A DNA stretch of 64,000 nucleotides from Sipunculus nudus (Eukaryota > Annelida > Sipuncula > Golfingiida > Sipunculidae). The DNA lies in assembly GCA_026874595.1 (NCBI GenBank), contig CM049306.1, positions 36,160,019 to 36,224,018 of the forward strand. The letters are read 5' to 3'. Shown here piece by piece: positions 12,189-26,224 of the stretch. The notes beneath the pieces were generated by a model. That model made no database searches. It saw only the letters and a program-made list of their open reading frames with translations, and was not told the origin of the DNA. Position 1 is the first letter of the stretch; each line of letters starts with the position of its first letter. Position numbers and translations under genes: made by a program.

Positions 12189-13236
12189 TGATTTCCACCA
12201 AAAATGCACCTATTCAAGGCCAAGGTCAGTCTCCTAGTTAAGGTAATGACCCTATTTTAAATCATCGTAATCTTTATATGCTAAAACTGTGCTGAAACCA
12301 TATTATCTCCGACTTTGTCTAGAATACAATTATTCATGGTTTAATCTAGTAAAAAAAACATTTGTTAAGGAACATTAAACAATAGGTAGATTGACTTTCT
12401 GAGTGCTCAGTACCATGCTTTTTGCCCTTACTCCGTAGAACCTATAGGTTACAGCGACCTTATTCGGGGCTTCTTGTCTTATATGTCCAACTTCACAATA
12501 AATAATTGTTACAACTCATTTTACTTTATTAATAAAGTTCGCATCACAAAATCGTTAATGTACACGCATTTTGACTTGAAAAAACTGCAATCCATCATGT
12601 TTAAATGAGCCTTATATAAGGCGTATTAATTATTTTCCATCGCCATCGATGAGTTAAGAAGCCCTAGTGCATTGTTGGAAAATTTTCTTTACCCACAATC
12701 CATAACCAGCCGAGTCGTTGTCTTGTGAGCAACTTTGCCTTTATTTTATTGCAGTTTTTGTGAGTTTTTGCATAACATTTGTGAGAGGAATATCACTTAT
12801 TCATTTATGTTACTGAGGATCAGTAACTAAATTTAAGTTATGTACACTAATTGATACCTTCAGAGTGTCACATTTCCCATAAAGTACATATTATTTATTG
12901 TATCATGTGTAGAAACTAAAGTGCCAAAATCCGTTCTTCACACACACACAAACAACCTCACACACACATAACACAAATATCGCTCCGAACAGTGTGTGGT
13001 GGACTGAATTTTTTTTCTTGCATTGGGGACTGAACTGTAAAAACAAGTGACATTTGTATAACATAATCTATAGTATTATCTGATTTGATTCACTCCCTCC
13101 TGAAGAAGTTTGAAGCATTTGTTACATGTGTATAAAAATCATTTCAACACTAAATGTTGTCTGTTCATGTCAAACCATGAAGGCGGCTGAGCTTATTATC
13201 CAGTATGTCGACTGGACAAATAATAATAATAACAAC
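12189..13236. other. Spacer between the arms of the inverted pair
   Basis: About 1 kb, AT-rich, with a CA-rich stretch near 12940-12985; no gene seen. Confidence 0.5.
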
Positions 13237-14584
13237 AAGGGACCCATGGGTCACGGCGCTCAGCTGATCATGATTGACTATAAATGTATTGTCATACTAT
13301 ATTGAGTAGAAAAAGCTTATGAATATCATGGTCATGTTGGGCTTTTATAAGGGAATATAATGTAATATGTGAGTAAATAATATATGAAATAATCTGACTG
13401 ATGGATTAATATGGAGTAAAATATAGTGGTTTATTTTTTATTTATTTGGGAGGGGTCGAAAAAAAACAATTTATTTGAGCAAATATGAATGCAATGACAG
13501 TTTACTAAGCAGTGGTATAATCATGATAAGGCTATTTGTTGAAGGATCTATAGTGTATGGAAAACTGCAAGCTTTCAATTTGACAGATACAAGGTTATGA
13601 TTAACCTTGCTGGTGAGGGGATTTATTAATTTGTGACTGTATGACATGATATCTTGACTGGATCGGTCTTGACAAGGTACATTATTTTGATGACCCTCAC
13701 GTCTAAATATTACACAATATTGACATAATTTCTGGCATGTACATAGGTACCTATGGACAAATGGTCAACATTACTGAACCATCTAGAAGGTTAAAATATT
13801 AAAAATATGATGAAATGTAGATGAAGTTTGAGAGGAAGAGGTAATTTGGGCCATGGTTGGTTTATATGATTGAAGAAAATGTTGCAAATAATATTTGAGA
13901 TCTGACCATGCCTTTCCATTGGTTACATTTTTGATAAGCTGTTGACAGTTCAACAGTTTACACATTTGTCTGATGAGATCCAATTTATTTGGTAAACCTT
14001 TTTTATTAATTTTATGATATGTATACAGTTGCCATAACGTCCCCACTCCACAGGTGCAATGACTTGATGGAGGGGGGGGGGGTGGTTGAGTTACAACACC
14101 TCTGTCTCTCTGCAGATATTTTCTTTAATTATTAAATTTTATGCTATAGCCATAGAACTATTGTTCACAGTGCCAAGGAGCAAACCCTCAGTGGGATGAA
14201 GAAGGGGATGGTGAGAGTTACAACACCCTTGCATATACATACAGGATATGAAATTTAATTCAACAGTGCTTATAAAAAAAAGTTTATTCATGAACATTAA
14301 ATATTTAAAACAGACAGAAAGATGAAGGAAAAAAACCAAATCATTTTTCCCCATTCTACTGAGCCAATAAAAAATTAACAATATTTGCATTTATTCCTTT
14401 TTTTCATTAAATAATTTTTATCCAGGTTTACGAATGTTACTATAAATTTACAGTATAACATACATGTGATTGTGAATATTTCAGTTGATTCACATTTCTA
14501 AATTGCATCAACATTTATAGCTAATGTATCTAGTTTATAGTACCTGTCAACAGAATGGGATGGAGGGAGGAAGGGAGGCAATAA

Positions 14585-14629
<45 letters not shown>

Positions 14630-16163
14630 TCTCTGTTAATTACTGCCTGACCCAGACACTCACAGTGGCATTAGGTCAGACCTGAAGGTGTTATGTAACT
14701 GCCCAGTACACTGCATTTATACTGACCTGATGTAAACAATGAAGACTTGGTACCTGGAAACTTGAATAAAAATCTACAGTTTTTGATCAATTAGTTTCAA
14801 TTTCAGATTTTAACAGATGAAATGCTAATGTGTACATGCTGTGAAAATTAATTCCACAGCACTAACAGGAAAAATTTAAATATTTTTATTTTTTTAAATG
14901 GTATCAGGATAAAAAGAAAAGTATTCTCAACTATGAAACTAATCCATGTGTTAAAATTAATCCAAGGATCAAAACACCCAATATATTATACCAGGAGCAA
15001 ACTGGAGTTGGGAATGTTTAATTTTATGAACTGAAATAAAGGATCAGCAATATAAATTTTGATTATTTTGCCAGTATCATGTAACAACTGATACAACCAT
15101 GAGTTATAAGTCAAACAAATTAAAATCTTTAATGAGCACTCTGATGAACATCCACACTTTCATAGCAATACATCACTTTGTGGACACAATTAAATGTGCA
15201 CTTTAATCATTGTAACCCTGGTGGTACAATACAAAATATAAAATGTAGCATAGCCAAAAATAAAATAAAATACAGAAAATTATAACATTCATCTAGTTTA
15301 TGCACCAGCTGGGGGTGGAAGTGCAGGGCAGAGGGGAAGCCTGCTATAGTGGCCAAGCTAAGCCAAGGCAAGCTGCATTGGGTGGGTTACATAATGTAAG
15401 TGAAGACTGTATTACTAGGTGGGCCAGATGTAAACAACACTTGACATGGTGTATGAAAACTTGAATAAAAGCTACTCTTTTCAAACAATTCCTTTAAAAT
15501 TTCAGATTTAAAAAGATTAAATCCTTATGTATATATGCTGTGAAAATTAAATCAACAGTGCTTACAGGGAAAAAACGTGCCATTGCCAAAGTTGGACAAA
15601 ATTTAAGGTACTGATTTTTTATTTATGCTAATAACTTGAAAAATTTGCAAAATTCAGATCTAATTTTGGGTAAACAACTGAATCTTGATTAAATAAAGTT
15701 ATATTCCTGAAAAAAAAGTCTCCAGCTTCAGCAATTCTCATGTTAAGTGAGCAAATATATTTCCTGATTTTTAAAAAACTGCATTATATTTGGGCCCATA
15801 ACTTCAAAATAATACCCAATACTGACCTAATTTTTGGTATGTGCACAGAAAATGTATGAAAAAATACGAATACTAAATATGATCAAAAACAGATCAGTGA
15901 TTTTGATATTAGGCAGCTTTGAAGTGTAACAATGGCTTTTTTATGGAAAACGGAGGTTTTTCCTTAATATCTCGTCCTAATGACCCAGTTTTTGGTATGG
16001 TAGGAGATTTTGGGGACATCTATTGGTATGCAGAATTTTGGATTCGTAGGTCGAACGGTTTTAAAACGTGCCCTGTTAACGGACGGACGGCCGGACGGAC
16101 GGACGACGGACAAAGGACCACGACTATAACTCAGTTGACTTATAGTCAGCTGAGCTAAAAATG
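13237..16163 (+). mobile_element. Right arm of the inverted pair: AGCTCAGCTGA-family repeat, plus orientation
   Basis: Head GGGACCCATGGGTCACGG at 13239, tail GACGGACGACGGACAAAGG then CTTATAGTCAGCTGAGCTAA at 16140-16160. Internal modules of ~600-700 bp repeat with anchors near 14243, 14838 and 15538 (GCTGTGAAAATTAA-CAACAG type). Contains a (GA)n run at 14588-14630. Non-coding. Confidence 0.75.
14588..14630. repeat. (GA)n microsatellite
   Basis: GA run inside the right arm of the inverted pair; a second (GA)n lies at 54912-54949. Confidence 0.9.
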
Positions 16164-16954
16164 TTAGGTCTGTATCTTTTATGGTTTGAAATGTGCCCTG
16201 TTAACAGACAGCTGAATGGTGGAAAAAGGGTCCTCCCTGCAGCTTAGATGACTCACAGTGAGCTGAACTAAATGTATACTGTAATCGACATAATAAGTGC
16301 CCCTGGCTCTCTCAAAATTCATTTAAAAAAAAAAATTTTATACCCTAAAAAGCCTCCCCCCCCCCCCCCAATTCTGGGTCTACTATGTTCCAGTTGTGTC
16401 ACATCTTACGATCCCCTGATATTGACACTTTCGTTTGACATCGCATGACATTTTCTGCAATCTTGGAAAGCAAGCAAAGGAGCCCAAATGATGACTTCAA
16501 GTGTAAAAGTATGAATTAAATGATAACAAATCCAAACAATATATCTAGTGTATTCATCATCTTAACGCCAACATATTACATCAGAACGGTACTTAATATA
16601 ATATACACCTGTAAATATTCACAAGTAGACACATTTTTGTAGCTGATGCCATCTGCCACTTATAACAGGATTGAAAATCCCAGAAACAGACGCCAAAAAC
16701 CTAAACAAGCCGTCCTACTTTATTATGATTATTATTTAAATATCCCCTGAACCAAAGCACTTTTATATGTGTAACTATCTCTCACAAGTCACAAATTCCA
16801 GTCAGCGAACTCTGTGAGTCTTTGCTGAAAAGAGCAAATTAGCAGGTAACTATAACTTTACCCAATATGTTCTAAGCAGCCGATGCCCGAAATTGACAAG
16901 CGTTTTTTCCCCGTGCATTCAGTATATTCAGTGAATTTAATACACGTATGTAGA

Positions 16955-17092
16955 TTTAAACAAGGTTCTAGGTCCAGTGGTTACGATTTGTGCCTGGTTA
17001 ACGGACGGACAGACGGTCAGACGGATAGACGGACGACGGACAAAGAGTGATCGCTATAGCTCAGATGACTTTCAGTCAGCTGAGCTAAAAAT
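16955..17092 (+). mobile_element. Short 3' end fragment of the same repeat family
   Basis: Starts within TTCTAGGTCCAGTGG, then the ACGGACGGACAGACGG microsatellite and the CAGTCAGCTGAGCTAA tail. It directly abuts the tandem array that follows. Confidence 0.65.
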
Positions 17093-19086
17093 TGAAAAAA
17101 ATACAGATGGCGCCACCAGACTGCAGAAACTGATGAAACACCCCATGATCAATATCAATGCTAAGAATCATGGTGATCAATGCATTAGTTGTTCAGATAC
17201 TTGAGCTTTTGTATCAAATTTTCCATTATTCTGGGGGGTACTCCTGAGCCCAATAGCTCGAAGAATATGGGTAACAGAGACCTAATTTGAGGTTTCCAAG
17301 GAAACTTTTTATGGGCTTCTCTGCATGTCAAGACAGAAGATTCTAGGTCTAGGCATTACGATTTGTGCCCTGTAAAATTCGTAAAAATCGAAAAAATACC
17401 AGTGGCGCCATCAGACTGCAGAAACTGATGAAACATTCCAAGATCAATATCCGTGCAAAGAATTATGGTGATCATTGCAATAGTTTTTCAGATACTTGAG
17501 CTTTTGTATCAAATTTTATTTTACTTTGGAGCCCCATAGCTCGAAGAAAATGGGTAACAGAGACCTTTTTCTAAGTTTCTAAGGAGACTTTTAATGGGCC
17601 TCCCTGCATGTCAAGAGAGAAGATTCTAGGTCCAGGCGTTACGATTTGTGCCCTGTTAACAGATGACCCCATCTTAAGGTCTCATAAATAGAGAAAATAA
17701 TTCGTAAAAATCGAAAAAATACAGGTGGCGCCACCAGACTGCAGAAACTGATGAAACATCCCATGATCAATATCCATACAAAGAATCATGGTGATCAATG
17801 CAATAGTTGTTCAGATATTTGAGCTTTTGTATCAAATTTTCCATTATTCTGGGGGGTACTTCTAAGCCCCATAGCTCAGAGGTTATGGGTAACAGAGACC
17901 TAGTTTCAGGTTTCCAAGGAGACTTTTCATTGGCCTCCCTGCATGTCAAGAGAGACGATTCTAGGTCCAGTCATTATGATTTATGCCCTGTTAACCGATG
18001 ACCGCATCTTTTAATGTCTCAAAAATAGAGAAAAAAACACGTAAAAATCGAAAAAATACAGATGGCACCACCAGTCTGCAGAAACTGATGAAACACCCCA
18101 TGATCAAAATCAATGCAAAGAATCATGGTGATCAATGCAATAGTTGATCAGTTACTTGAACTTTTGTATCAAATTTTCCATTATTCTGGGGGGTACTTCG
18201 GAGCCCCATAGCTCAGAGGTTATGGGTAACAGAGACCTAATTTCAGGTTTCCAAGGAGACTTTTTATGGGCCTCTCTGCATGTCAAGAGAAAAGATTCTA
18301 GGTCCAGTCGTTACGATTTGTGCCCTGTTAACAGATGACTGCATCTTCAGAGGTCTCAAAAATAGAGAAAAAAATTCGTAAAAATTGAAAAAATACAGGT
18401 GGCGCCACCAGTCTGCAGAACTGATGAAACACTCCATGATCAATATCCATGCAAAAAATCATGACCATCAGTAATGTAGTTAATGAGATATTGAAGTTTT
18501 TGTATGAAATTTTTTACTATTCTGGGGGGTACTTTGGGGCCCCATAGCTCGAAGGATATGGGTAACAGAGGCCTAATTTCAGGTTTCCATGGACATTTTT
18601 TCATTGACCTCTCAATGTCTCAAGAATGAAGATTCTAGGTCCAGTCTTTACACTTTGTGCCTTGTTAACAGATGTTCACATTTTTAAAGGTCTCAAAAAT
18701 AGAGAAAAAAATTCGTAAAAAATCGAAAAATACAGGTGGCGCCACAAGTCTGCAAGAACTGATGGAACATCTCATGATCAATATGTATGCAAAAAATCAT
18801 GACCATCAGTGATGTAGTTAATGAGATATTGATGTTTTTGTATGAAATTTTTTACTTTTCTGGGGGGTATTTGGGGCCCCATAGCTCAAAGGATATGGGT
18901 AACAGGGACCTAATTTCTGGTTTCCAAGGAGATTTTTCATGGACCTCTCAGAATGCCAAGTTACAAGGTTCTAGGTCCAGCGGTTACGATTTGTGCCTGG
19001 TTAACGGACGGACAGACGGACAGACGGACGACGGACAAAGAGTGATCGCTATAGCTCAGATGACTTTCAGTCAGCTGAGCTAATAA
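17093..19086 (+). mobile_element. Six-unit tandem-core element (300-340 bp units) with ACGG microsatellite and palindromic 3' tail
   Basis: Units start with GAAAAAATACAGGTGGCGCC; anchors CAGAAACTGATG recur near 17113, 17413, 17735, 18071, 18400 and 18740. Only the last unit carries the GACGGACAGACGGACGACGG run and the CAGTCAGCTGAGCTAA tail, so the tail is a terminus and the units are the core. The repeated open frames inside are by-products of the tandem units. Confidence 0.8.
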
Positions 19087-19526
19087 AAATTTTTGTGATA
19101 ATAATAATAATACACTATTCATATGATATCATTCTATACGCTTTTGTGTGGTGTTCTTCAACTATCCACTAGAAAAGAACAGCGTTTACATGAGTTTTTT
19201 TTTCTTAATTTCAAATGTGTGCGTGTATGTGAGCATATTTGTATACTACTTTATATACGAGTTGGATATGAAGCTGTATGGCTTGTACAGAGGAACGTAG
19301 ACTTCTGGTTGGAGTTAGGAAGTGCAAATGTATTAAGACGAGGTAGTTAGGTGGAGACCACGCTCTCTACACAGCGCTTTACCGAAAGACCTACTACCTA
19401 AATCAGAAGCTCCTTTAGAAGCATAAATGTCAGCTGCCTGAGGAGCGTAGGTGGAGACAGGTTATGTGAATTAGCCCTCTACATCATGTATCAGGAGGAT
19501 CAAGATCTTGTATATTCTAATCACTA
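19087..19526. other. Intergenic, nothing recognised
   Basis: Short open frames only, no similarity recognised, no repeats identified. Confidence 0.4.
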
Positions 19527-20166
19527 ATGGGGCTGTCCCGCGACTACAGGCGACCAGGCTGTCGCCTCATGGTCGCCGGGTGGTCGCCTGTATGGTCGCC
19601 TGTAGTCGCCTGAAGTCGCCCCAAGACGCGTGACCTCGAAGCTGTCGCCTCTGGATTTTCAACATGTTCAAAATTCTCCGGCGACAGCTTTTTTGTCGCC
19701 AGTGAGCGTAGTCTGTCTTCTACTGGCGTAGGTGCTGTCGTAGGCTGTCGCCAGCTGACGCGGGTTGTCGTAGGTCCTGTCGTAGGCTGTCGCCAGGTTA
19801 CGCGGGTTGTCGTGTGTGTTGTCGCGGGCTGTTGTTACTTGAAACAAGACCCATTCTTGTGTCCGGCTCCTCACATAGCACATGGAAGAAAATCGTCGAA
19901 GCATGTCGCGGGAGGACGTGGCAAAAATTCTGGTGTCGTAGGTTGTCGCCAGTCTGGTCGTAGGTTGTCGTGGGTGATTGTCCTTTGTCGCGGCGACTGT
20001 GTCGCGGGTTGTCGGCAGCTTGTCGTCAGACAGTCGCCAGCCATTTGTAGCTTGTCGTAGACTATTGTCATAGCAGAGGTCCTGTCGCCTGTTTTTCGGC
20101 GACCATGAGGCGAAAGCCTGGTCGCCTGTAGTCGCCTGTAGAGTCGCCTAAGTGGGACAGCCCCAT
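19527..20166. mobile_element. GTCGC-rich inverted-repeat MITE with TAA target duplication (Harbinger-like)
   Basis: Terminal inverted repeats TGGGGCTGTCCC/GGGACAGCCCCA, extended by GCGACTACAGGCGACCAGGC. TAA flanks both ends (19525-19527 and 20166-20168). The interior is ~640 bp dominated by GTCGC and its complement, far more GC/CpG-rich than its surroundings. A 3-bp TWA duplication is typical of PIF/Harbinger transposition. No transposase. Confidence 0.75.
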
Positions 20167-20412
20167 AACACTGCAGGTACCCAATGGACACTGTTGAGCA
20201 CCGGTGGTATTTGATCAGTCTTGCAGCAGAACTTTGAGAAAGCTGTAGTCGAGCAATGGTCGTTGAGGGTATAGACTACCAGCAGGCCACTGCTGTGGTT
20301 AAGTCTAGCGGCAGCCTGTCATCCCAAACGTCGATTTTTTTATGATCATTTTATTTCAAAAGCCGGATGTCATGTTTTCATTTCTAGGTCAAGTGCAGAG
20401 AATGGATAACTT

Positions 20413-20478
<66 letters not shown>
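20413..20478. repeat. (TA)n microsatellite
   Basis: Directly precedes a pogo-like solo end. TA runs at 9679-9722, 29645-29692, 50207-50256 and 54637-54698 are of the same kind. Confidence 0.9.
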
Positions 20479-20479
<1 letters not shown>

Positions 20480-20481
<2 letters not shown>

Positions 20482-23400
20482 TAAAACCTCGGAATTACGG
20501 CAATCATAAGGACCCCGATAAAGTGATCGCATTTAAGAGGTGGTCGCCTAAGTGAGGGTCTTACAACATTGAGGGTCAATAAGTAACTATTCAATATAAT
20601 TTGAAATTATTGATTTTGTTTTCTACGCAAATCTACATCAGACAGGAAATTAACACGAATTTATTTATCAATACTGAAAAAAATGAGAATAACTCCCAAT
20701 AAAACAAAAATCATATCCAAGCATATCTCAAGGCAAGCACAACTTCTTTTTTCAACAACATTACAATATACACAATGAATGCTTGTCAAAATTTTCATAA
20801 ACATTATTCTAAGACCAAATACGTTCTATAGGGCCATATATTTCATGAGGAACTGAACCCTTACAAAGTCGCAGACCCGTAAAGGCCAAAATGAGCCGGG
20901 GAAAGGAGAGAGAAAAATTTCAGCGGACACGGAAGAGTGTGAGTCTGTTTGTGGACCTTTCCGATAATTGAAGCAGTTATAGATCTTCTTAGATATTTGT
21001 AACGGATTTTATATAGTCTTCAGTTTGCTTTTGGGATTACTGCCAGAACTTCACTTTTGGATTACAACAAATTTATTTTGTGATTGAATTGGAGTATTAC
21101 TCTCTGAGAAGATTTATGTGAATGTTTGAAAGGACTTGATGTCGCTGTGACAGTGGTGGTATCCAGATACTATGCACTTTATTTATTATACTGTGTAATT
21201 GTATTTATTTACTGTTATACTGTTGTTATACTGTGTAACTGTATTGATTTAGTGTATTGTAATGTTAGGGTTGTTTTAAGAATAAATTATATGCGAAAGA
21301 AAGTAACATCAATATTCTATTCTATAGTACTCATTTCAAGTGTGTATCCAAAAGTTCTGTGAATAACATATACGTTAAATAAAAAATCATGGATAACAAC
21401 AGATTGTGGTAACAATTTTATATTTTCCCTAAAAATCACGTCCATAGAATTTTAGACATGAAATAAATATACAAAGGCAACAATTCCCCCATGATTAAAA
21501 ATACATCAGTATCTGCCTAAAAATATAAATGTGAGTTATCTGTACATATAAGCAACTAAAACAAATCAACATATTTCAAATAAATCTGAAATACAGGTTA
21601 ACCAAAACACCCCTGTAAATGCAGCATAAAAGCTTCCTGAATTTAACAAAACCCACATCTGTATCAAAATAAGCACTTAAGGTATACACATACTGCAAAA
21701 TAATGAAGAATAAACAAAATAATTTATTAATTCCAAAATATACATATATATATACAATGTATACATAAGACCTCTCATTAATTTACCTTGATCACAATAC
21801 TTTATTATTATGCATCCGATTACACCTAAACAAAAGGCAATATGCACCCTGTAACTTAGGAACAAACAATATATACAGTTTGATAACACCCCTCTTCAGC
21901 AACTATTGCACCTGTGGTCAATGCATGAAGCCAATCATAGTCATACCATCATATCATTATGATTTTTTTTAGCTGCAACCTACCACATCTAAATCCCTCA
22001 AAATGAATATATACCATTAAAATAAAAAAATTAAGGTCAATATTAATGCTATTCATAAATATGAGTATTTTCAATAGCTTGCATTTCTGTGTTTACTTAG
22101 CATAGATCCCTATTTTGTATTCTCTTGTCACAATTAAGCATAAGCTTTAACTTCTCTGACGTAAGACAGAAAATTTTGGGAGTAATTTATTTCAAGAAAT
22201 TTGCTATGTGCAACTTTTTCACAGACAAGTTGCTTTAATTAATATCAAAACATTTTATCTCAAATCAGACTTTTGCAATATTCCTAAAAATTGCATACTT
22301 ATTCTTTTTTTTGGGAATCATTCCTATGTCTGAGAAATTAACTTTTTATATACATTTATAAAGATGAATGCTCAAGTTTTTTGTATCCATGTGTTTTCTT
22401 ATTATTTGTTCTTAAACATTATATTGTACTACTTCAATTCCAATTTGTTATCCTTACAACTGCAATAAAATTATGCCTTTTCTGGCAGGAGTCTAATGTC
22501 TCTGACCAGATTATGAGGCCCTGGACCACGGCCTGATAATACCATAAATTATGTAAATCAGATGTATTGAGCATTACCCATTTTTGTATTGTGTTAGGGT
22601 CATCTAACCCTGAACTGTGAGATGTATGATGAGGTATTTGATCCAAGTAAAGGTTCCCAAAAGGAAACTCTTCAATATAAAATAAGGCTAAAAAATAAAG
22701 AGAAGCCAGCATGTTACTTTTAGAACTGGATATATGTCTTAATATGGTCTTTCTTTATCAATGTACCAACCCTGATAGATATTTTTAATAGCACCAGTTA
22801 GGCCAACTTTGGTAGACTACCGTACAACAGAGGGTAAATTTGCAATAATCACTCTGAAAATATAATGTCTGTCAGCAAAAATAGGTGTCACTTAATATAC
22901 AGGGTAAAGTCTGTTATCAAGTAGGGGTGGTTAGTCTTCAAGGGTAGCAGGATGATACAGAGGCATAGGTTAGGGCACTCTTTAAAATAAACCCACAATT
23001 ATTATAAAAACCCAGAAATATATAATATTCTCCAGTAACAGTGCATACATATCTCAATAAATATAATTAATTATTCATCTGTTAATAATTTTCCATCAAA
23101 CAGAGAGGCAGAAATAGTCTGTCATTTTAATTAATCATGTATGTCATATTAATAAGATATTTCATATTAATATTCATATTTCTAATTTTTAAATCTTATT
23201 TTCTGAATAGCTGGATGGAGGTTTGAGACCACACAAAAAAATGGGGGGAGTATATATATCCCTCCTAAATCAATGCCACTGCCATTATCACATACTGACT
23301 TCAAATGAAGGCACATAACTGAAAGGCATCTGGTGTTGTTTACTGAAGTATTTGATGTCTTGGTGCTAGAGGTTATAAAAAATGTCATGTGACTGATGTT

Positions 23401-23812
23401 TGGTTGATGGTTGATATGAATGGTGAAGACTGGCAGCTGAAACTAAGCTAAACAAGCAAATTCATGGAATGAATGTCCCCCGCTTTGGGCTCTTCTTGTC
23501 CTTCATGCTTTATAAGCAACTCAAATTATGACATGTAGGGAAAATCTTGAGAGCACATGAAAACAGGTCAACTATGACATGTGGAGACATCTACAGGCGA
23601 ACATAAAAACTAAAACACATTGAGAAATAGGAACAAAATCCACTATGACATGTAGACCATCTGCAGGTGAACATAAAAAGTAAAACACACTGAGTAATTT
23701 GACCAAAATCTGAGAATTTTGTTTTTGAGCTGGAGAGGAATATTTTTCAGATGGACACTCCAAAACTAATCCCAACCAAAGTATGCATGAGAGTTAACAC
23801 TGATCCAAATAA
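20480..23812. other. AT-rich intergenic DNA between genes A and B
   Basis: One pogo-like solo end at 20479; the rest shows only short AT-biased open frames and no recognised gene, RNA or element. Confidence 0.45.
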
Positions 23813-25250
23813 GAACTAGAATACAGGTAGTCGACGAGCGACTTCATGTATCCGCCAAAATCAGAGTGGAACGGGTGAAGTGAGGCATGGATTTAGTGGC
23901 AAGGGGAAATATATAGTGAGGTGTGTTGCATATTAGCATGGATGTCTACAGCGGAAATGTGTATGTAGGTTGTGCCACCTAACACAAAATCCAGAAAGCT
24001 GTCCAAGTTGTATACATATGCAAAATTTTAGGCAGAAAAGTCAAACCACTACATGTATATGAGTGATTTAACCCCACAGATAACAAACAGAAGGACATGT
24101 GCAAAAATGGTGGCAGGTGGCACCACCAATTTTGTGTATGATTAAGAGCTATGTGAGATCTATACACATGCGAAATTTCAGGGGGATATGTCCGACCAGT
24201 CCTGAGATATAAGCCTGAATGTCTGCAGCATTAACATAAATGTAGGTGACTCCACCTGCCTAAAAAGTCAAGAAAGCAATCCATGATGAATAAACACGAA
24301 TAATTTTAGGCAGATAAGTCAAAACACTACTGAGAAATGAGTGATTTTAGCCCACGGCAGACAAACAGATGGACACTGTGAAAAAATGGTTGCAGGTGGC
24401 CCCTCTAGTTTTGTATATGATAAAGAGCTATGTGAGATCTATACACATGCAACAATTTGGCCCAATCGGTCAAATGGTTCCTGAGATATGAGCTTGGATG
24501 TCTGCAGTGTAAACTAGAATGTGCGCCACCTGTCAGAAAATCAAGAAAGCTGTCCAGGATGTGTAAACCACCTGCAAAATTTTAGGCAGATATGTCAAAC
24601 CACTGCCCAGATACGAGTGATTTTATCCCACAGCAGACAAATAGACAGACGCTGTGCAAAAATGGTTGAGATGGTGCCACCAGTTTTGCAAATGACAAAG
24701 AGCAATGTGAGATTTATACGCATGCAAATTTTCAGGAAGATACATCAAACCAGAGATATAAGCATGGATATCTGCAGCATGAACATTAATGTAGGTGGCG
24801 CCACCTGTCATAAAATCAAGAAAGCTATCCAGGATGTATACGCATGCCAAATTTCAGGTGAATCAGTCAAACCACTGCAGAGATATGAGTGATTTTAACC
24901 CAAGGCAGATGAACAGATGGACACTGTGCAAACATTTTTATGTATGTTATAAAGCTATCCAAGGGCTACATTTGTACAAAAAAATTTTCCTGATCGGTCA
25001 AACGGTTCCCTAGATATGTGGGTTTATGTGTGGAAACAGACGCACAAATGGACGCTGGGCAGAGAGGAAAGGTCAGAGGTCAATGCCAATTGGTAAGGCA
25101 CCAGTTCATGTGACACAATAATTGGTGTAAGTTTCGGAAAAATTGGTCCAGTAGTCTCAGAGGAGTTCTCTGGAAACAAACACCGCGGCTGCAGCGGAAC
25201 CCGGTCAAAAACATAGTATCCGCAAAACTTCGTTTTGGCGTTTACAATGA
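23813..25250 (+). mobile_element. Hairpin-ended tandem-core element, copy 1
   Basis: Starts GAACTAGAATACAGGTAGTC with a 5' hairpin (GTAGTCG/CGACTTC, one mismatch), then four ~275-bp core units (anchor TCAAACCACTGC or similar near 24043, 24308, 24596, 24867), then a unique 3' part with CCAGTAGTCTCAGAGGAG and the near-palindrome GTATCCGCAAAAC/TTC/GTTTTGGCG at 25216-25245. Non-coding; lies between the two HMIT genes. Confidence 0.75.
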
Positions 25251-25504
25251 AATCCAATAAAATTATGAAAGTTATCACACAGAAACAAAAGAACCTGATT
25301 GACTGACAGTCAAGCAAACCGCATTCTAGGAGCAGGGGACAAAACCATAAACTAGATGTAAAATTCTAGATCACAATCATGTGAAAACTGATAAACATTA
25401 CATCTACGGTACATCTACATAAAATGTAACTTTTACTGATTCCTCAACTTTATTTAATAAGCTAATCAAAAATGAATTTTTATTGAAGTACTCCATTTAA
25501 ACAA

Positions 25505-26080
25505 CTGACAAATGGGTCATGGTGCTCAGCTGAATTTTAGTATAATTATGGCAAATGCAAAATATGCTTATTTCCATGGTTATTGTTTATCTAATATGCA
25601 TTAGCAGTTGAAGAGCTAAGAGGAAATGGCCCTCCTATTTAGTAATATTAAAGTACTAAATATGTGCTTGCCAAAATAATACTTTGAAATGACTGCTTGA
25701 AAAAAGGTAAAATTATTACATATGAAATGTTAATAATTTTAGACAGACAAGTGGACAAAAAGGACTAATCCCTTTATTTCACCTTCAGGGGAATAATGAT
25801 TTTATGTTTATATCTAACCCTTTTTAGGTCTATCCATTTTTTGCATAAATAGTTTTTATTATATTAAACTTTTTTTTTAATTTATAAATTTTACAACATC
25901 AAAAATAGGAACATCTAACTGTATGTTGAATTTCAAATTTTAATAAGTAAATTTTTTTGTTTCAAAATGTGCCCTGTTAATGCATTTATGGCCAGACAAC
26001 CAGCTGGATGGATGGATGGATGGATGGATGGATGGATGATGGACAATGGACCATGACTTATAGACAGCTGAGCTAAAAAT
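25505..26080 (+). mobile_element. Short copy of the AGCTCAGCTGA repeat family
   Basis: Head AATGGGTCATGGTGCTCAGC at 25511, tail made of a (GGAT)n run (26008-26040) followed by CCATGACTTATAGACAGCTG and AGCTAAAAAT. About 575 bp, AT-rich inside, non-coding. Confidence 0.65.
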
Positions 26081-26218
26081 GGTTTATAAGCATAACATTT
26101 GTTTTACATAAAATAATGCAGGGTTTTACAATGTGGTGAACTAAAAAGCAAGGTTTCAAATAGCAGATGCAAGAGGAGGAAGCCAGATGATATGGGATGG
26201 TTATCTATTTTCTTTAAT

Positions 26219-26224
26219 TTTATT
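26219..26224 (-). terminator. Candidate poly(A) signal of gene A
   Basis: AATAAA on the minus strand about 275 nt after the gene A stop, in AT-rich DNA where chance matches are common. Confidence 0.3.

Noticed and set aside
19668-20191. Arg/Thr-rich open frames
   Set aside because: By-product of GTCGC repetition within the Harbinger-like MITE.
20412-20594. Open frame ending in an Ile-Tyr repeat (also 54561-54821)
   Set aside because: Translation of a (TA)n microsatellite.
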